Assembly (NCBI GenBank): GCA_964497975.1
Contig: CAZCFO010000004.1
Coordinates: 146,497-210,496 of the forward strand
DNA length: 64,000 nt
Reading direction: 5' to 3'
Source of the DNA: JABFSS01 sp964497975
Lineage (GTDB): Bacteria; Patescibacteriota; Gracilibacteria; Peribacterales; Peribacteraceae
Shown here: positions 43,503-51,502 of the stretch, in pieces
Layout: the number at the start of each line of letters is the position of its first letter
Numbering within the stretch: position 1 is the first letter of the stretch
Program-made: the position numbers and the translations under genes
Notes under the pieces: model-generated
The model's database searches: none
Seen by the model: only the letters and a program-made list of their open reading frames with translations
What the model was told of the DNA's origin: nothing

Positions 43503-44153
43503 ATGCACGCTCTCTTCCTCGATCTGGCGTCCAACAACGGCACGATCGCCTGCGTTACCGATGACCGCGTCATCTCGTCTTTTGCCGCCGGTCACCGCAT
43601 CGACGATGCCGCGCTGGTGCCGCACGTTGAAGATCTTCTGAAAAAAGCGGAATGGTCATTTTCCGACCTCACACATCTGGCATGCGTCAACGGTCCCGGC
43701 GGGTTCACCAGTCTGCGCGTGGCCGTCGCGCTCGCAAACACCCTCATCAGCCAGCTGAAGATCCCGGCGTGCGCGGTGCATCTGAGTGAGCTGTATGTTG
43801 TCAGGTCGCGTTCTTTCCTCCCCTCACCCCCGGCCCCTCTCCCGCAAGCGGGAGAGGGGGGTCTTTTCTGGTTTCACTCCACAAAAAAAACTGAGCTCTT
43901 CATCCGCGGATTCGGTTCGCTCGCAAAAGACTTTCCCGAACCGGTTTGTATCGGCGTGGACGATCTGAAAAAGCACGTCAAAAAGGGAATATTCTGGATG
44001 GGGGAGTTGATCCCCGAGCAGAGAAAGATCGTCGATGATGTAGGCGCAGTATCGGCATCTTTGTCCCCGTTGCAGGCCATTCTCCCCGAATTCCTCACTG
44101 CCCGGACATATTCCAATCACCCGCTTGCTCCGTGGTACGGGCGAGGGTGGTGA
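43503..44153 (+). CDS. tsaB: tRNA threonylcarbamoyladenosine protein TsaB
   Basis: 216 residues. TsaB partners TsaD in making the t6A base next to the anticodon of ANN-reading tRNAs. It has the ASKHA N-terminal strand-loop ALFLDLASNNGTIACVTDD, the conserved VPHVEDLLKKAEW and the core motif ACVNGPGGFTSLRVAVALANTL. The C-terminal half is shorter and more divergent. Residues about 105-121 come from a repeat (CCCTCTCCCGC hairpin) inserted in frame in the variable middle. Start ATG at 43503. It ends 16 bases before secA. Confidence 0.9.
   Translation: MHALFLDLASNNGTIACVTDDRVISSFAAGHRIDDAALVPHVEDLLKKAEWSFSDLTHLACVNGPGGFTSLRVAVALANTLISQLKIPACAVHLSELYVVRSRSFLPSPPAPLPQAGEGGLFWFHSTKKTELFIRGFGSLAKDFPEPVCIGVDDLKKHVKKGIFWMGELIPEQRKIVDDVGAVSASLSPLQAILPEFLTARTYSNHPLAPWYGRGW
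43816..43866. repeat. Palindromic repeat inside tsaB (GGCCCCTCTCCCGC-AA-GCGGGAGAGGGG)
   Basis: Arms CCCCTCTCCCGC and GCGGGAGAGGGG around AA. In frame without a stop; encodes PSPPAPLPQAGEGG. Confidence 0.9.
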
Positions 44154-44169
44154 TGTATCCTGAGTCGCC

Positions 44170-47013
44170 ATGGCTTTTCTCGACAACCTCAACAAGCTCC
44201 TCGGCGATCCCAACGAAAAGGAACTCAAGCGGCTCCGGCCGATCGTCACGCAGGTGCGCGCGGCGGAAAAGCAGCCCGCCATCCGGGCGCTGACGCTCGC
44301 GGATCTTCCCGGGAAAACCAACGAGCTCAAGGCCCGCATCCAGACGGAGATCGCAAAGGGGAGGAAGGCGCAGGACGTGCTCAACGACATTCTCCCCGAG
44401 GCGTTCGCCGTCGCCATCCGCGCGTGTGAGCTCCTCAAGGAGTCCGGCGCGAAGGTGCAGATGGGCAAGCAGGAGTTCGGTTGGGAGATGATCCCGTTCG
44501 ACGTGCAAATCCTCGGCGGCATCGCGCTGCATCGCGGCAACATCGCCGAAATGCGCACGGGTGAAGGCAAAACGCTCGTCTGTACGCTGCCCGTGTACCT
44601 CAATGCATTGCTCGGCAAAGGCGTGCACGTGGTCACCGTCAACGATTACCTCGCCCGCCGCGACGCCACCTGGATGGGCCTCCTGTATAACGCGCTCGGC
44701 CTCTCCACCGGCATCATCGTCCACGGCCTCACCACGGCCCGCCGCCGCGAGGCCTACGCCGCCGATGTCACGTACGGCACCAACAGCGAATTCGGGTTCG
44801 ACTACCTGCGCGACAACATGGCCGGGTCCATCCCGCGCCAGGTGCAGCGCGGCCTGCACTACGCCATCGTTGACGAAGTGGACTCCATCCTCATCGACGA
44901 GGCCCGCACGCCGCTCATCATCAGCCAGCCCGCGGAGGAATCCACCACCAAGTACGCGCAGTACGCCCAGCTCGTCGGCCAGCTCCAGCCGGACGTCCAC
45001 TTCACCAAGGATGAGAAGCAGCGCACGGCCGTGCTCACCGAGGACGGCATCAAGAAAATGGAGCAGCTGCTCGGCATCGACAACATCTACACCGACCGCG
45101 GCTTCCAGGAGGTGCACCATATCGAGCAGGCGCTCAAAGCGCACGCGATCTTCCAGCGCGACGTGGACTACGTCGTCAAAGACGGCGAAGTGGTCATCGT
45201 CGACGAATTCACCGGCCGCCTGATGCCGGGCCGCCGCTACAGCCACGGCCTCCACCAGGCGATCGAGGCCAAGGAGCGCGTCACGGTGCAGCGCGAGAGC
45301 CGCACGCTCGCCACCATCACCTTCCAGAACTACTTCCGCCTCTTCAACAAGCTCGCCGGCATGACGGGCACCGCCAAGACGGAAGAAGAGGAGTTCGAGT
45401 CGATCTACAAGCTGCGCGTCATCACCATCCCGACGCACCGCCCGATGATCCGCACCGACAAAGCAGACGCCGTCTACCGCACCATCCCGGCCAAGTTCAC
45501 CGCCGTCGCGAAGCTCGCGAAGGAAAAGTACGAGAAGGGACAGCCCGTGCTCATCGGCACCACGTCGGTCGAAAAGTCCGAAGCCATGAGCGCGCTCCTG
45601 GAGCGCGAGGGCGTGCCCCACCACGTGCTCAACGCCAAGAACCACGAGCAGGAAGCCGAAATCGTCGCCGGAGCGGGCCAGGCGAAGAGCATTACCATTG
45701 CCACGAACATGGCCGGACGCGGCACCGACATCAAGCTGGGGCCCGGTGTCAAAGAGCTCGGCGGTCTCGTGATCCTCGGCACCGAGCGCCACGAGGCGCG
45801 CCGCATCGACAACCAGCTGCGCGGCCGCGCCGGACGCCAGGGCGACCCGGGCGAAAGCCGGTTCTTCGTCTCCATGGAGGACGACCTCATGCGCCTCTTC
45901 GGCGGCGACCGCCTCAAGTCGATGATGGAACGCCTGCGCGTCCCCGACGACGTGCCGCTCGAAAACGGCATGGTCAGCCGCAGCATCGAGAGCGCGCAGA
46001 AGAAGGTCGAGGGCCGCAACTTCGACATCCGCCGCCACGTGCTGCAGTACGACGACGTGATGAACAAGCACCGGGATATCGTCTACAAGAGGAGGCAGAA
46101 GGTCCTCGAAAGAATTGTGGAATCAGAAACTGTAACGGAGGGGACAGACGGGACACAGGGGACAGGCGTTACCTCTGTCGCGTCTGTGCCTTCTGCTTCC
46201 TCTGTCTGGCCCCTGCATGAGGAAGTCCTCGCCGCCATGCGCCGCGAGATCCATCAGCTCGTCGACGCCCACGCGCGCGTGGATGATCCCGACGAGTGGG
46301 ATTTCCGGCTCATCCACGACAACCTGGGCGCGCTCCATGCCGACTTCCAGAAGGAGTTCACGATGGAGAAGCTCAAGACGTTCAGCGACCGCGAGATCCT
46401 CAAGGACCAGCTGACGATGCTCGTTCACCGCTTCTACGCGGACAAGTGCGCTGCCGCGGAGCCGCAGCTCGTCGCCCGCGGCGAGAGCATCGTGACGCTG
46501 CGCAGCATCGACGCGCACTGGATGGACCACATCGACGACATGTCGCACCTCCGCGAGCAGGTGGCGTTCAGCGGCTACGCGCAGCGCGACCCGCTCATCG
46601 AGTACCAGGACCAGGGCTTCCGCCGCTTCCAGCAGCTCCTCCAGACCATCGACGGCACCATCGTCCGCACGCTGCTGCAGTCGGACTTCGCGATGTTCGG
46701 GCAGCCCGCGGTCGTCGAGTTCGACGAAGAGGAGCGCGAGGCGGAGCTCCAGACGAACGAAGCGGACATCGAAGGATCGCTCACCGGCGGTGGAGGCGGC
46801 ACGACCCTCCAGCTCTCTCCCGAGCAGCTGGCCGAGACGCCATTCGCGATGGAAATGCCCAAGGCCAAACCCACAGGATCCAACTCACAATTCACAAAAT
46901 CCCCGCAGCAACAAAGGACAATCAAAGAAATCGGGCGCAACGATCCCTGCCCGTGCGGAGCGAAGAAGCCCGACGGAACGCCCAAAAAATATAAGCACTG
47001 TCACGGCAAGTGA
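44170..47013 (+). CDS. secA: Protein translocase ATPase SecA
   Basis: 947 residues. SecA drives protein export through SecYEG. Visible are Walker A MRTGEGKT (near residue 128), TVNDYLARRD, the YGTNSEFGFDYLRDNM motif, DEVDSILIDEARTPLIIS (near 235), the preprotein-crosslinking region, and motif V/VI TNMAGRGTDIKLG and QLRGRAGRQGDPG. The helical scaffold has SIDAHWMDHIDDMSHLREQV. The zinc tail is CPCG...HCH (Cys927, Cys929, Cys944, His945). Two odd additions: residues about 654-681 are encoded by an in-frame word-repeat hairpin, and TGSNSQFTKS before the zinc tail resembles another repeat fragment. Confidence 0.97.
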   Translation: MAFLDNLNKLLGDPNEKELKRLRPIVTQVRAAEKQPAIRALTLADLPGKTNELKARIQTEIAKGRKAQDVLNDILPEAFAVAIRACELLKESGAKVQMGKQEFGWEMIPFDVQILGGIALHRGNIAEMRTGEGKTLVCTLPVYLNALLGKGVHVVTVNDYLARRDATWMGLLYNALGLSTGIIVHGLTTARRREAYAADVTYGTNSEFGFDYLRDNMAGSIPRQVQRGLHYAIVDEVDSILIDEARTPLIISQPAEESTTKYAQYAQLVGQLQPDVHFTKDEKQRTAVLTEDGIKKMEQLLGIDNIYTDRGFQEVHHIEQALKAHAIFQRDVDYVVKDGEVVIVDEFTGRLMPGRRYSHGLHQAIEAKERVTVQRESRTLATITFQNYFRLFNKLAGMTGTAKTEEEEFESIYKLRVITIPTHRPMIRTDKADAVYRTIPAKFTAVAKLAKEKYEKGQPVLIGTTSVEKSEAMSALLEREGVPHHVLNAKNHEQEAEIVAGAGQAKSITIATNMAGRGTDIKLGPGVKELGGLVILGTERHEARRIDNQLRGRAGRQGDPGESRFFVSMEDDLMRLFGGDRLKSMMERLRVPDDVPLENGMVSRSIESAQKKVEGRNFDIRRHVLQYDDVMNKHRDIVYKRRQKVLERIVESETVTEGTDGTQGTGVTSVASVPSASSVWPLHEEVLAAMRREIHQLVDAHARVDDPDEWDFRLIHDNLGALHADFQKEFTMEKLKTFSDREILKDQLTMLVHRFYADKCAAAEPQLVARGESIVTLRSIDAHWMDHIDDMSHLREQVAFSGYAQRDPLIEYQDQGFRRFQQLLQTIDGTIVRTLLQSDFAMFGQPAVVEFDEEEREAELQTNEADIEGSLTGGGGGTTLQLSPEQLAETPFAMEMPKAKPTGSNSQFTKSPQQQRTIKEIGRNDPCPCGAKKPDGTPKKYKHCHGK
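46131..46212. repeat. Word-repeat hairpin inside secA, word GGGACAGA
   Basis: Left arm GTAACGGAGGGGACAGACGG then GACACAGGGGACAGGCG; right arm TTACCTCTGTCGCGTCTGTG then CCTTCTGCTTCCTCTGTC. In frame, no stop; encodes a Thr/Gly/Ser/Val-rich loop. Confidence 0.85.
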
Positions 47014-47039
47014 AAAAACTCTGCTTCTAGCGGAGCCCT

Positions 47040-47113
47040 GCACCGGAGCGGAGCGACTGGTGCGGGGCGGCAGCGGCAAGAAATACAAGAAATGCCACGG
47101 GAAAAACGCCTAG
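47040..47113 (+). pseudogene. Out-of-frame remnant of a second SecA zinc tail
   Basis: Just after the secA stop, in the +1 frame, the DNA reads GGSGKKYKKCHGKNA and then a stop. That is the canonical end of SecA C-terminal zinc domains. The cysteines of the first half are missing. It looks like a leftover of an older or duplicated tail. Confidence 0.6.
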
Positions 47114-47180
47114 AAACAGGAAAGAAGAGATATGAATAAGAATTTCCTATTCTCCTATCTCTTCTTTCTTCTTTCTACGC
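47112..47180. repeat. Word-repeat hairpin, words GAAAGAAGAGAT/AGGAAA
   Basis: Left arm AACAGGAAAGAAGAGATATG; right arm TTTCCTATTCTCCTATCTC then TTCTTTCTTC. It follows the secA tail remnant. Confidence 0.7.
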
Positions 47181-47239
47181 CTGCAGGCGTCATCATTGCC
47201 GTGTAAGGATGGGCAAGGCAGCGCGTCTTCAGCTATGCC

Positions 47240-47347
47240 ATGTTTATCCCCAATCCTCATCGGTCGGACCGCTCTGTGCCGCTGGCCCTGTTCCTCTTTT
47301 GGATGGGTGTCATTGCGCTCCCGTTCATGACGCTGGCGGTGCATTAA
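47240..47347 (+). CDS. Candidate 35-residue single-helix membrane protein
   Basis: 35 codons from the ATG at 47240. A basic, polar start (MFIPNPHRSDRSV) is followed by one clear membrane helix (PLALFLFWMGVIALPFMTLAV). No SD. It lies in the 385-base gap between secA and holB that otherwise holds only a hairpin. Evidence is the open frame and helix only, so it could be chance. Confidence 0.45.
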   Translation: MFIPNPHRSDRSVPLALFLFWMGVIALPFMTLAVH

Positions 47348-47398
47348 GCGGCAAGGGCGTTGCCTACAGCGCCCCACAGGTTCTACGCTGGCATACCC

Positions 47399-48376
47399 AT
47401 GCCGGTGCCACAGCACGACATTCTCGGCCATCAGGCGCAGCGCGACGCTCTTTTGCAGGACCTGCGGCAGGAGAACGTGGCTCATGCCTACCTCTTCTCG
47501 GGCCCCCGGCATCTGGGGAAGTTCACCGTGGCCAAATGGTTCGCGAAAATTCTTCTCTGCCAAGGCGCTTCGGACGAGGAATGCGAGCGTTTGGGGGAGC
47601 AGATCCGCCGCCTGCTGCACCCCGATCTCATCGTGATCGACCAGCTGTGGATCGAGGACGTGTGCGAGGACATGGCGGTCATCGCCCAGTCGTCCAACGT
47701 CCTCCAGCAGCACCGGGCCAAGGCGAAAGCGAAGACCGACACGATCAGCATCGACGACATCCGGTCGATGCAGGAGCGATTGCACGGCGTGGGCGGCGGG
47801 ACATTCCGCTGCTGCCTGATCCGTTCCGTGGAGCGCATGCATGCGGAGGCGGTGAACGCGCTTCTCAAGATTCTCGAGGAGCCGCCGCCGGGCGTCGTCT
47901 TCCTCCTGACCACTGAATCTTTTTCGTCGCTGCTTCCCACGCTGGTCTCACGCACGCGCACCCTGCACTTCCGGCGCCTCACCGACGCCGAGCTCGAGCC
48001 GTTCCTGGAGGGCGCGCCCGATGACGAGCGCAGTTTTCTCGTCCGCGTCGCCCAGGGCGCGCCGGGACTGGTGCGCCGTCTGCGCGAGAACCCCGATCTC
48101 CTCCGCAAGGAGCGGCAGGCATACGCCAACGCCCTCGCGTTCTGGCACAGCCGTTCTCCCATGGAGCGTCTCCGGCTCCTGTCGCCGCTGCACGAACGGG
48201 GCGCCGAAGCCGACCAGTTCCTGGTGCATCTTTCCATCGCGTTGCGCGATGAGCGCGGTCAGCTGCCCCCCGACGCGTCCAGGCATCTCATCGAGCTCTG
48301 CCGGACGATGGAGACGAACGTGAACCGGCAGCTGGTGACGCAGAATTTCGTGCTGGCATTGAATGCAACCCTGTAG
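47399..48376 (+). CDS. holB: DNA polymerase III delta' subunit (clamp loader)
   Basis: 325 residues from the ATG at 47399 (MPVPQHDILGHQAQRDALLQ). Delta' is the non-catalytic subunit of the sliding-clamp loader. It has the AAA+ start LGHQ, a changed P-loop SGPRHLGKFTVAKWFA where an ATPase has GxxGxGKT, KTDTISIDDIRSMQERL, RSVERMHAEAVNALLKILEEPP (the delta'/gamma signature), TTESFSSLLPTLVSRTRTLHF and the C-terminal collar domain. The usual zinc Cys set is reduced to two (LLCQGASDEEC). The altered P-loop fits the family's lack of ATP hydrolysis. Confidence 0.93.
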   Translation: MPVPQHDILGHQAQRDALLQDLRQENVAHAYLFSGPRHLGKFTVAKWFAKILLCQGASDEECERLGEQIRRLLHPDLIVIDQLWIEDVCEDMAVIAQSSNVLQQHRAKAKAKTDTISIDDIRSMQERLHGVGGGTFRCCLIRSVERMHAEAVNALLKILEEPPPGVVFLLTTESFSSLLPTLVSRTRTLHFRRLTDAELEPFLEGAPDDERSFLVRVAQGAPGLVRRLRENPDLLRKERQAYANALAFWHSRSPMERLRLLSPLHERGAEADQFLVHLSIALRDERGQLPPDASRHLIELCRTMETNVNRQLVTQNFVLALNATL

Positions 48377-48394
48377 AACAAATTCCATATGCCA

Positions 48395-48490
48395 GGTTCC
48401 AGAAGCCAAGAAAGCAGAGGAAAGTGAAAGGTTTTTTCCTTAGATTTTCCTTGGTATTTCCCTGGTCTCTGTATCCTGTTTTTTGGCTTC
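48395..48490. repeat. Word-repeat hairpin, words AGAAGCCAAGAAA/GGAAA
   Basis: Left arm CCAGAAGCCAAGAAAGCAG then AGGAAAGTGAAAGG; right arm CCTTGGTATTTCCCTGG and, at the end, TTTTTTGGCTTCT. It lies between holB and the TPR gene. Confidence 0.7.
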
Positions 48491-48493
48491 TTT

Positions 48494-49345
48494 ATGCGAA
48501 ATCCATGCATTTCCGTCTTCGCTGCATCCTTGCGAGATCCACCCTCAAATGCTACCCTTTCTCGTCCACCCGAAGAACGTTTGCTGTACGTCCTCGTCCT
48601 CTCCGGCTCACTTTTTGGCATTTGCCTCCTGTTTGGCTTTCGCGCCCTTCTGCGGAACAGGGCCGTGCGGCGCTTTGTCCGTTCCATGAAGCAGCGGTTC
48701 CAGTCCGCGGAGGATCGGGGGGCCCTGGTCGTCGAGGAGCGGCAGATCGTCCGGCCGCGCAAATCACCACGCACGTCGGCGATCGAATTGCAGCAGGTCC
48801 GCTCGCTGATCCGCCAGGCCGAGAAGGCGATCGCGCAGGAGAAAGTGGAGGAAGCCGAGCGCCTCTACATCCAGGCGCTCACGGTGCAGCCGCACGCGTA
48901 CGACGTCCAGGCGATGCTCGCCAAGCTCTACCTGACGAGCGGGCGCGAGAACAAGGCGGAGGCCATGTATCGCGAGCTCCTGCAGAACCGCGACGACGTG
49001 TCGTTCCACAGCAATCTCGGGCTCTCGTACTACCGCCAGGGCAAATACGTCGAGGCCTGCCATGCGTATCAGGAAGCCCTCAACCGCGATCCCCAGACAC
49101 CAGAGCGTTCCGCCGCCCTGGGCCGCGCCTGCATCGCTGCCAGGCGCTTCGAGGAAGCCGCTCCGCTGCTCGAAAAGGCCACCCAGCGCCTCTCGCGCTC
49201 CACCGAGCTCCTGCACCTGCTGGCCGAGTGTTATCTCCAGCTGGGCAACGGCGAGAAGGCCGAAGAGACGTACCGCAGGATCAACAAGATCGAGCCGTAC
49301 GATGAAGCGGTCAAAGCAAAACTGTTGTCGTTGGCAAAGGTATAA
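48494..49345 (+). CDS. Membrane-anchored TPR protein
   Basis: 283 residues from the ATG at 48494; a TTG near 48578 is another possible start. One membrane helix (about residues 31-52, LYVLVLSGSLFGICLLFGF) is followed by a basic stretch. Five or so tetratricopeptide repeats then fill residues 95-280: EKAIAQEKVEEAERLYIQAL, LAKLYLTSGRENKAEAMYRE, LGLSYYRQGKYVEACHAYQEAL, LGRACIAARRFEEAAPLLEKA, LLAECYLQLGNGEKAEETYRR. TPRs hold protein complexes together at the membrane. The partner is unknown. Confidence 0.9.
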   Translation: MRNPCISVFAASLRDPPSNATLSRPPEERLLYVLVLSGSLFGICLLFGFRALLRNRAVRRFVRSMKQRFQSAEDRGALVVEERQIVRPRKSPRTSAIELQQVRSLIRQAEKAIAQEKVEEAERLYIQALTVQPHAYDVQAMLAKLYLTSGRENKAEAMYRELLQNRDDVSFHSNLGLSYYRQGKYVEACHAYQEALNRDPQTPERSAALGRACIAARRFEEAAPLLEKATQRLSRSTELLHLLAECYLQLGNGEKAEETYRRINKIEPYDEAVKAKLLSLAKV

Positions 49346-49351
49346 ATCGTA

Positions 49352-49420
49352 TCCCGTATTCAGTATTACGTATTATGCGCACCGCTTAATACGTAGTGCG
49401 TAATACCTAATACTCAATCA
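49352..49420. repeat. Word-repeat hairpin, word GTATTA(C/G)
   Basis: Left arm ATCCCGTATTCAGTATTACG then TATTATGCG; right arm TTAATACGTAGTGCGTAATA then CCTAATAC. The ferredoxin stop codon lies inside the right arm. Confidence 0.85.
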
Positions 49421-49694
49421 CTTCCACTTCCACATCCCCCTGCACCTGACTCTGGCAACTTAATCGATCAGGGTCATCTGTCACCCCCATGTTTTCCTCG
49501 CGGTCGTTGCGCGGGCTCAGGTTCGGCATGCCGTCCTTCACCTTGCACATGCAGGTGGTGCAGAAGCCGTTGCCTCCGCAGGCGTGCTCCATGGGGATGC
49601 CGGCATCCAGCGCGATCTGCAGGATCGTCTTGCCGCTCTCCGCCTCGACGGTCTTCACCTGGCCGCTGTAGTGGAACGAGACTTTGGGCATGTG
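49407..49694 (-). CDS. fdx: [2Fe-2S] ferredoxin
   Basis: 95 residues from the ATG at 49694 (MPKVSFHYSGQVKTVEAESGKTILQIALDAGI). The plant/vertebrate-type cluster ligands are ACGGNGFCTTCMC, with the fourth Cys in LSCQSQV. It carries electrons, and here it likely serves Fe-S cluster assembly because sufC starts 98 bases away on the other strand. The final codons and stop lie inside a word-repeat hairpin, so the repeat sets the C terminus. Its whole upstream region is another such hairpin. Confidence 0.92.
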   Translation of the reverse strand, partial: HMPKVSFHYSGQVKTVEAESGKTILQIALDAGIPMEHACGGNGFCTTCMCKVKDGMPNLSPRNDREENMGVTDDPDRLSCQSQVQGDVEVEVIEY

Positions 49695-49786
49695 GGGAAT
49701 AGAATATGGGAATAATGGAATAATAGGAACTGAAGCCAAAAATTCGACCCTAATACTCCAATACTCTACTATTCCCGTATCCCCCG
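49693..49786. repeat. Word-repeat hairpin, word GGAATA(A/G)T
   Basis: Left arm GGGGAATAGAATATGGGAAT then AATGGAATAATAGG; right arm ACTCCAATACTCTACTATTC then CCGTATCCCC. It fills the divergent fdx-sufC gap, so promoters of both genes must lie in or at the edge of it; TACTAT within the right arm could be the sufC -10. Confidence 0.8.
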
Positions 49787-49792
49787 CGCACA

Positions 49793-50566
49793 ATGTCCAA
49801 CGAGTCTTCATCGCTTCTCGCCGTCAATGGCCTCCGCATCTCCGTCGAAGGAAAAGAGGTAGTGCGGGGCGTCGATCTGTCGGTGAAGACCGGCGAGATC
49901 CACGCCATCATGGGGCCCAACGGCTCGGGGAAGTCGACGCTCGCAAACACGCTGATGGGCCATCCCAAGTACACCGTCACCGGCGGTGACGTGCGCTTCG
50001 GCGGACAGGATCTCCTGGCTCTCGATTCCGCAGCACGCGCGGGGAGTGGGCTGTTCCTCGCGTTCCAGTATCCCAAGGAGATTGCGGGCGTGACGCTTCG
50101 CAGCTTTCTCTTCGCCGCATACAAGGCACAGTCTGGCATGCGCCCCGAGCTTCCCAAGATCATTTCGCCCATCAAATTCAAGAAGCATCTCGAGGAGCAC
50201 ATGAAGTCGCTGCATATGGATCCCGCATTCGCGGAGCGTTTCCTCAACAAAGGCTTCTCCGGCGGCGAAAAAAAGAAGGCGGAAGTCCTCCAGATGTCGA
50301 TCCTCCGTCCGCGGCTCGCGCTGCTGGACGAAACCGACTCCGGACTCGATATCGACGCGCTCAAGATCGTCGCTGAGGGCATCAACGCCCTGCGTTCCCC
50401 GGATTTTTCGGCCGTGATCGTCACGCACTACGCACGCCTGCTCGATTTCGTCGCACCGGACCGCGTGCACGTGATGGTGAACGGGAAGATCGTCGAGAGC
50501 GGGGGAATGGAGGTGGCACGCACGCTGGAAAAGCAGGGGTATGCGAAATACGGGATAGGCGCCTGA
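49793..50566 (+). CDS. sufC: Fe-S assembly ATPase SufC
   Basis: 257 residues. SufC is the ABC-type ATPase of the SufBCD scaffold that builds Fe-S clusters. It has Walker A MGPNGSGKST, the Q-loop FLAFQYPKEIAGV, the SufC-specific signature KGFSGGEKKKAEVLQM, Walker B LALLDETDSGLDIDAL and the H-loop VIVTHYARLL. Length is normal. The partner genes sufB (55272) and sufD (57863) lie kilobases away, which is unlike the usual sufCBD operon. Confidence 0.97.
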   Translation: MSNESSSLLAVNGLRISVEGKEVVRGVDLSVKTGEIHAIMGPNGSGKSTLANTLMGHPKYTVTGGDVRFGGQDLLALDSAARAGSGLFLAFQYPKEIAGVTLRSFLFAAYKAQSGMRPELPKIISPIKFKKHLEEHMKSLHMDPAFAERFLNKGFSGGEKKKAEVLQMSILRPRLALLDETDSGLDIDALKIVAEGINALRSPDFSAVIVTHYARLLDFVAPDRVHVMVNGKIVESGGMEVARTLEKQGYAKYGIGA

Positions 50567-50659
50567 CGGTCCCCGGGAGGGGATGCGGAATAAGAGGAAT
50601 GTAACCTTTTTGCATTTCCTTCGTAATACACTGCGTACAACCTTTCTCCCCCTTTCGTT

Positions 50660-51421
50660 ATGGACGACACCCGACCGATCACCCTGCAGCCTCCCCTGTG
50701 GATGCCGCTTGTTCTTCTCCTTGCCGTCGGCATGGGCGGGGGATTCTACGTGTATGGCAAAACGATGGAGACCGAAGACCGCACTCCTCCCATGGTCACC
50801 GTTACCGGAGAGGGAAAGGTCTCCGCATCTCCGGATATCGCCGAACTGAGCTTCGGCGTCACCGTGCAGCGCAAGGCGACAGCCAAGCAGGCCATGGAAG
50901 AACTGGGCAAGAAGATGCAGGCGGTGTTCGAAGCCACGAAGGCGGCGGGCATCGACGAAAAGGACATTCGCACCGAGAACCTCTCCCTCAATCCCGCCTA
51001 CGATTGGCGTGAGGGCCAGCAGATCATGCGGGGGTTCGATGCTTCGCAGAGCCTGCACGTAAAGGTCCGTGCCATGGACACGGTCAGCGACGTGCTGGCC
51101 GCCGCCACCAACGCAGGCGCCAACCAGGCGGGCGGCGTGAGCTTCGTGATCGACGATCCCGAGAAGGCCCGCGCGGAGGCGCGCCAGGAGGCCATCGAGC
51201 AGGCGCAGCAGAAGGCGGTCGTCCTTGCCAGGCAACTCGGTCTGTCGCTCGGCGAGCTCAAGAGCTTCAACGAAGGCGGCGGATACAACCCGCCGATGCC
51301 GATGATGGCCCGTGGTGGCATGGCCATGGCGGAGTCGATGGATATGGCGCAGACGGTTCCGCTCCCGGCCGGCGAGCAGGACATCCAGGTGCAGGTGTCG
51401 CTGACGTATGAACTGAAGTGA
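50660..51421 (+). CDS. SIMPL (DUF541) domain protein, membrane-anchored
   Basis: 253 residues. An N-terminal membrane helix (about residues 13-32, WMPLVLLLAVGMGGGFYVYG) is followed by a SIMPL domain. That domain shows MVTVTGEGKVSASPDIAELSFGV, IRTENLSLNPAYDW, VKVRAMDTVSDVL and ARAEARQEAIEQAQQKAVVLA in the right order. A Met/Gly-rich loop (PPMPMMARGGMAMAESMDM) precedes the last strand. The domain is widespread, secreted or periplasmic, and of uncertain function. It probably faces outside the cell. No coupling to sufC is evident. Confidence 0.9.
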   Translation: MDDTRPITLQPPLWMPLVLLLAVGMGGGFYVYGKTMETEDRTPPMVTVTGEGKVSASPDIAELSFGVTVQRKATAKQAMEELGKKMQAVFEATKAAGIDEKDIRTENLSLNPAYDWREGQQIMRGFDASQSLHVKVRAMDTVSDVLAAATNAGANQAGGVSFVIDDPEKARAEARQEAIEQAQQKAVVLARQLGLSLGELKSFNEGGGYNPPMPMMARGGMAMAESMDMAQTVPLPAGEQDIQVQVSLTYELK

Positions 51422-51423
51422 TC

Positions 51424-51495
51424 GTGAATCATGAATTACGAATTACGAATTACGAATGCTTGCTATCAGGTATTCGTAATTCGTAATTCGAGATT
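51424..51495. repeat. Word-repeat hairpin, word AATTACG
   Basis: Left arm ATGAATTACGAATTACGAAT then TACGAAT; right arm ATTCGTAATTCGTAATTCG then AGATTC. This is the clearest example: three tandem copies of a 7-mer in the left arm. Confidence 0.95.
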
Positions 51496-51502
51496 CTCCT
51501 TG

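Noticed and set aside
44095..46071. 658-codon minus-strand frame
   Set aside because: Antisense shadow of secA.
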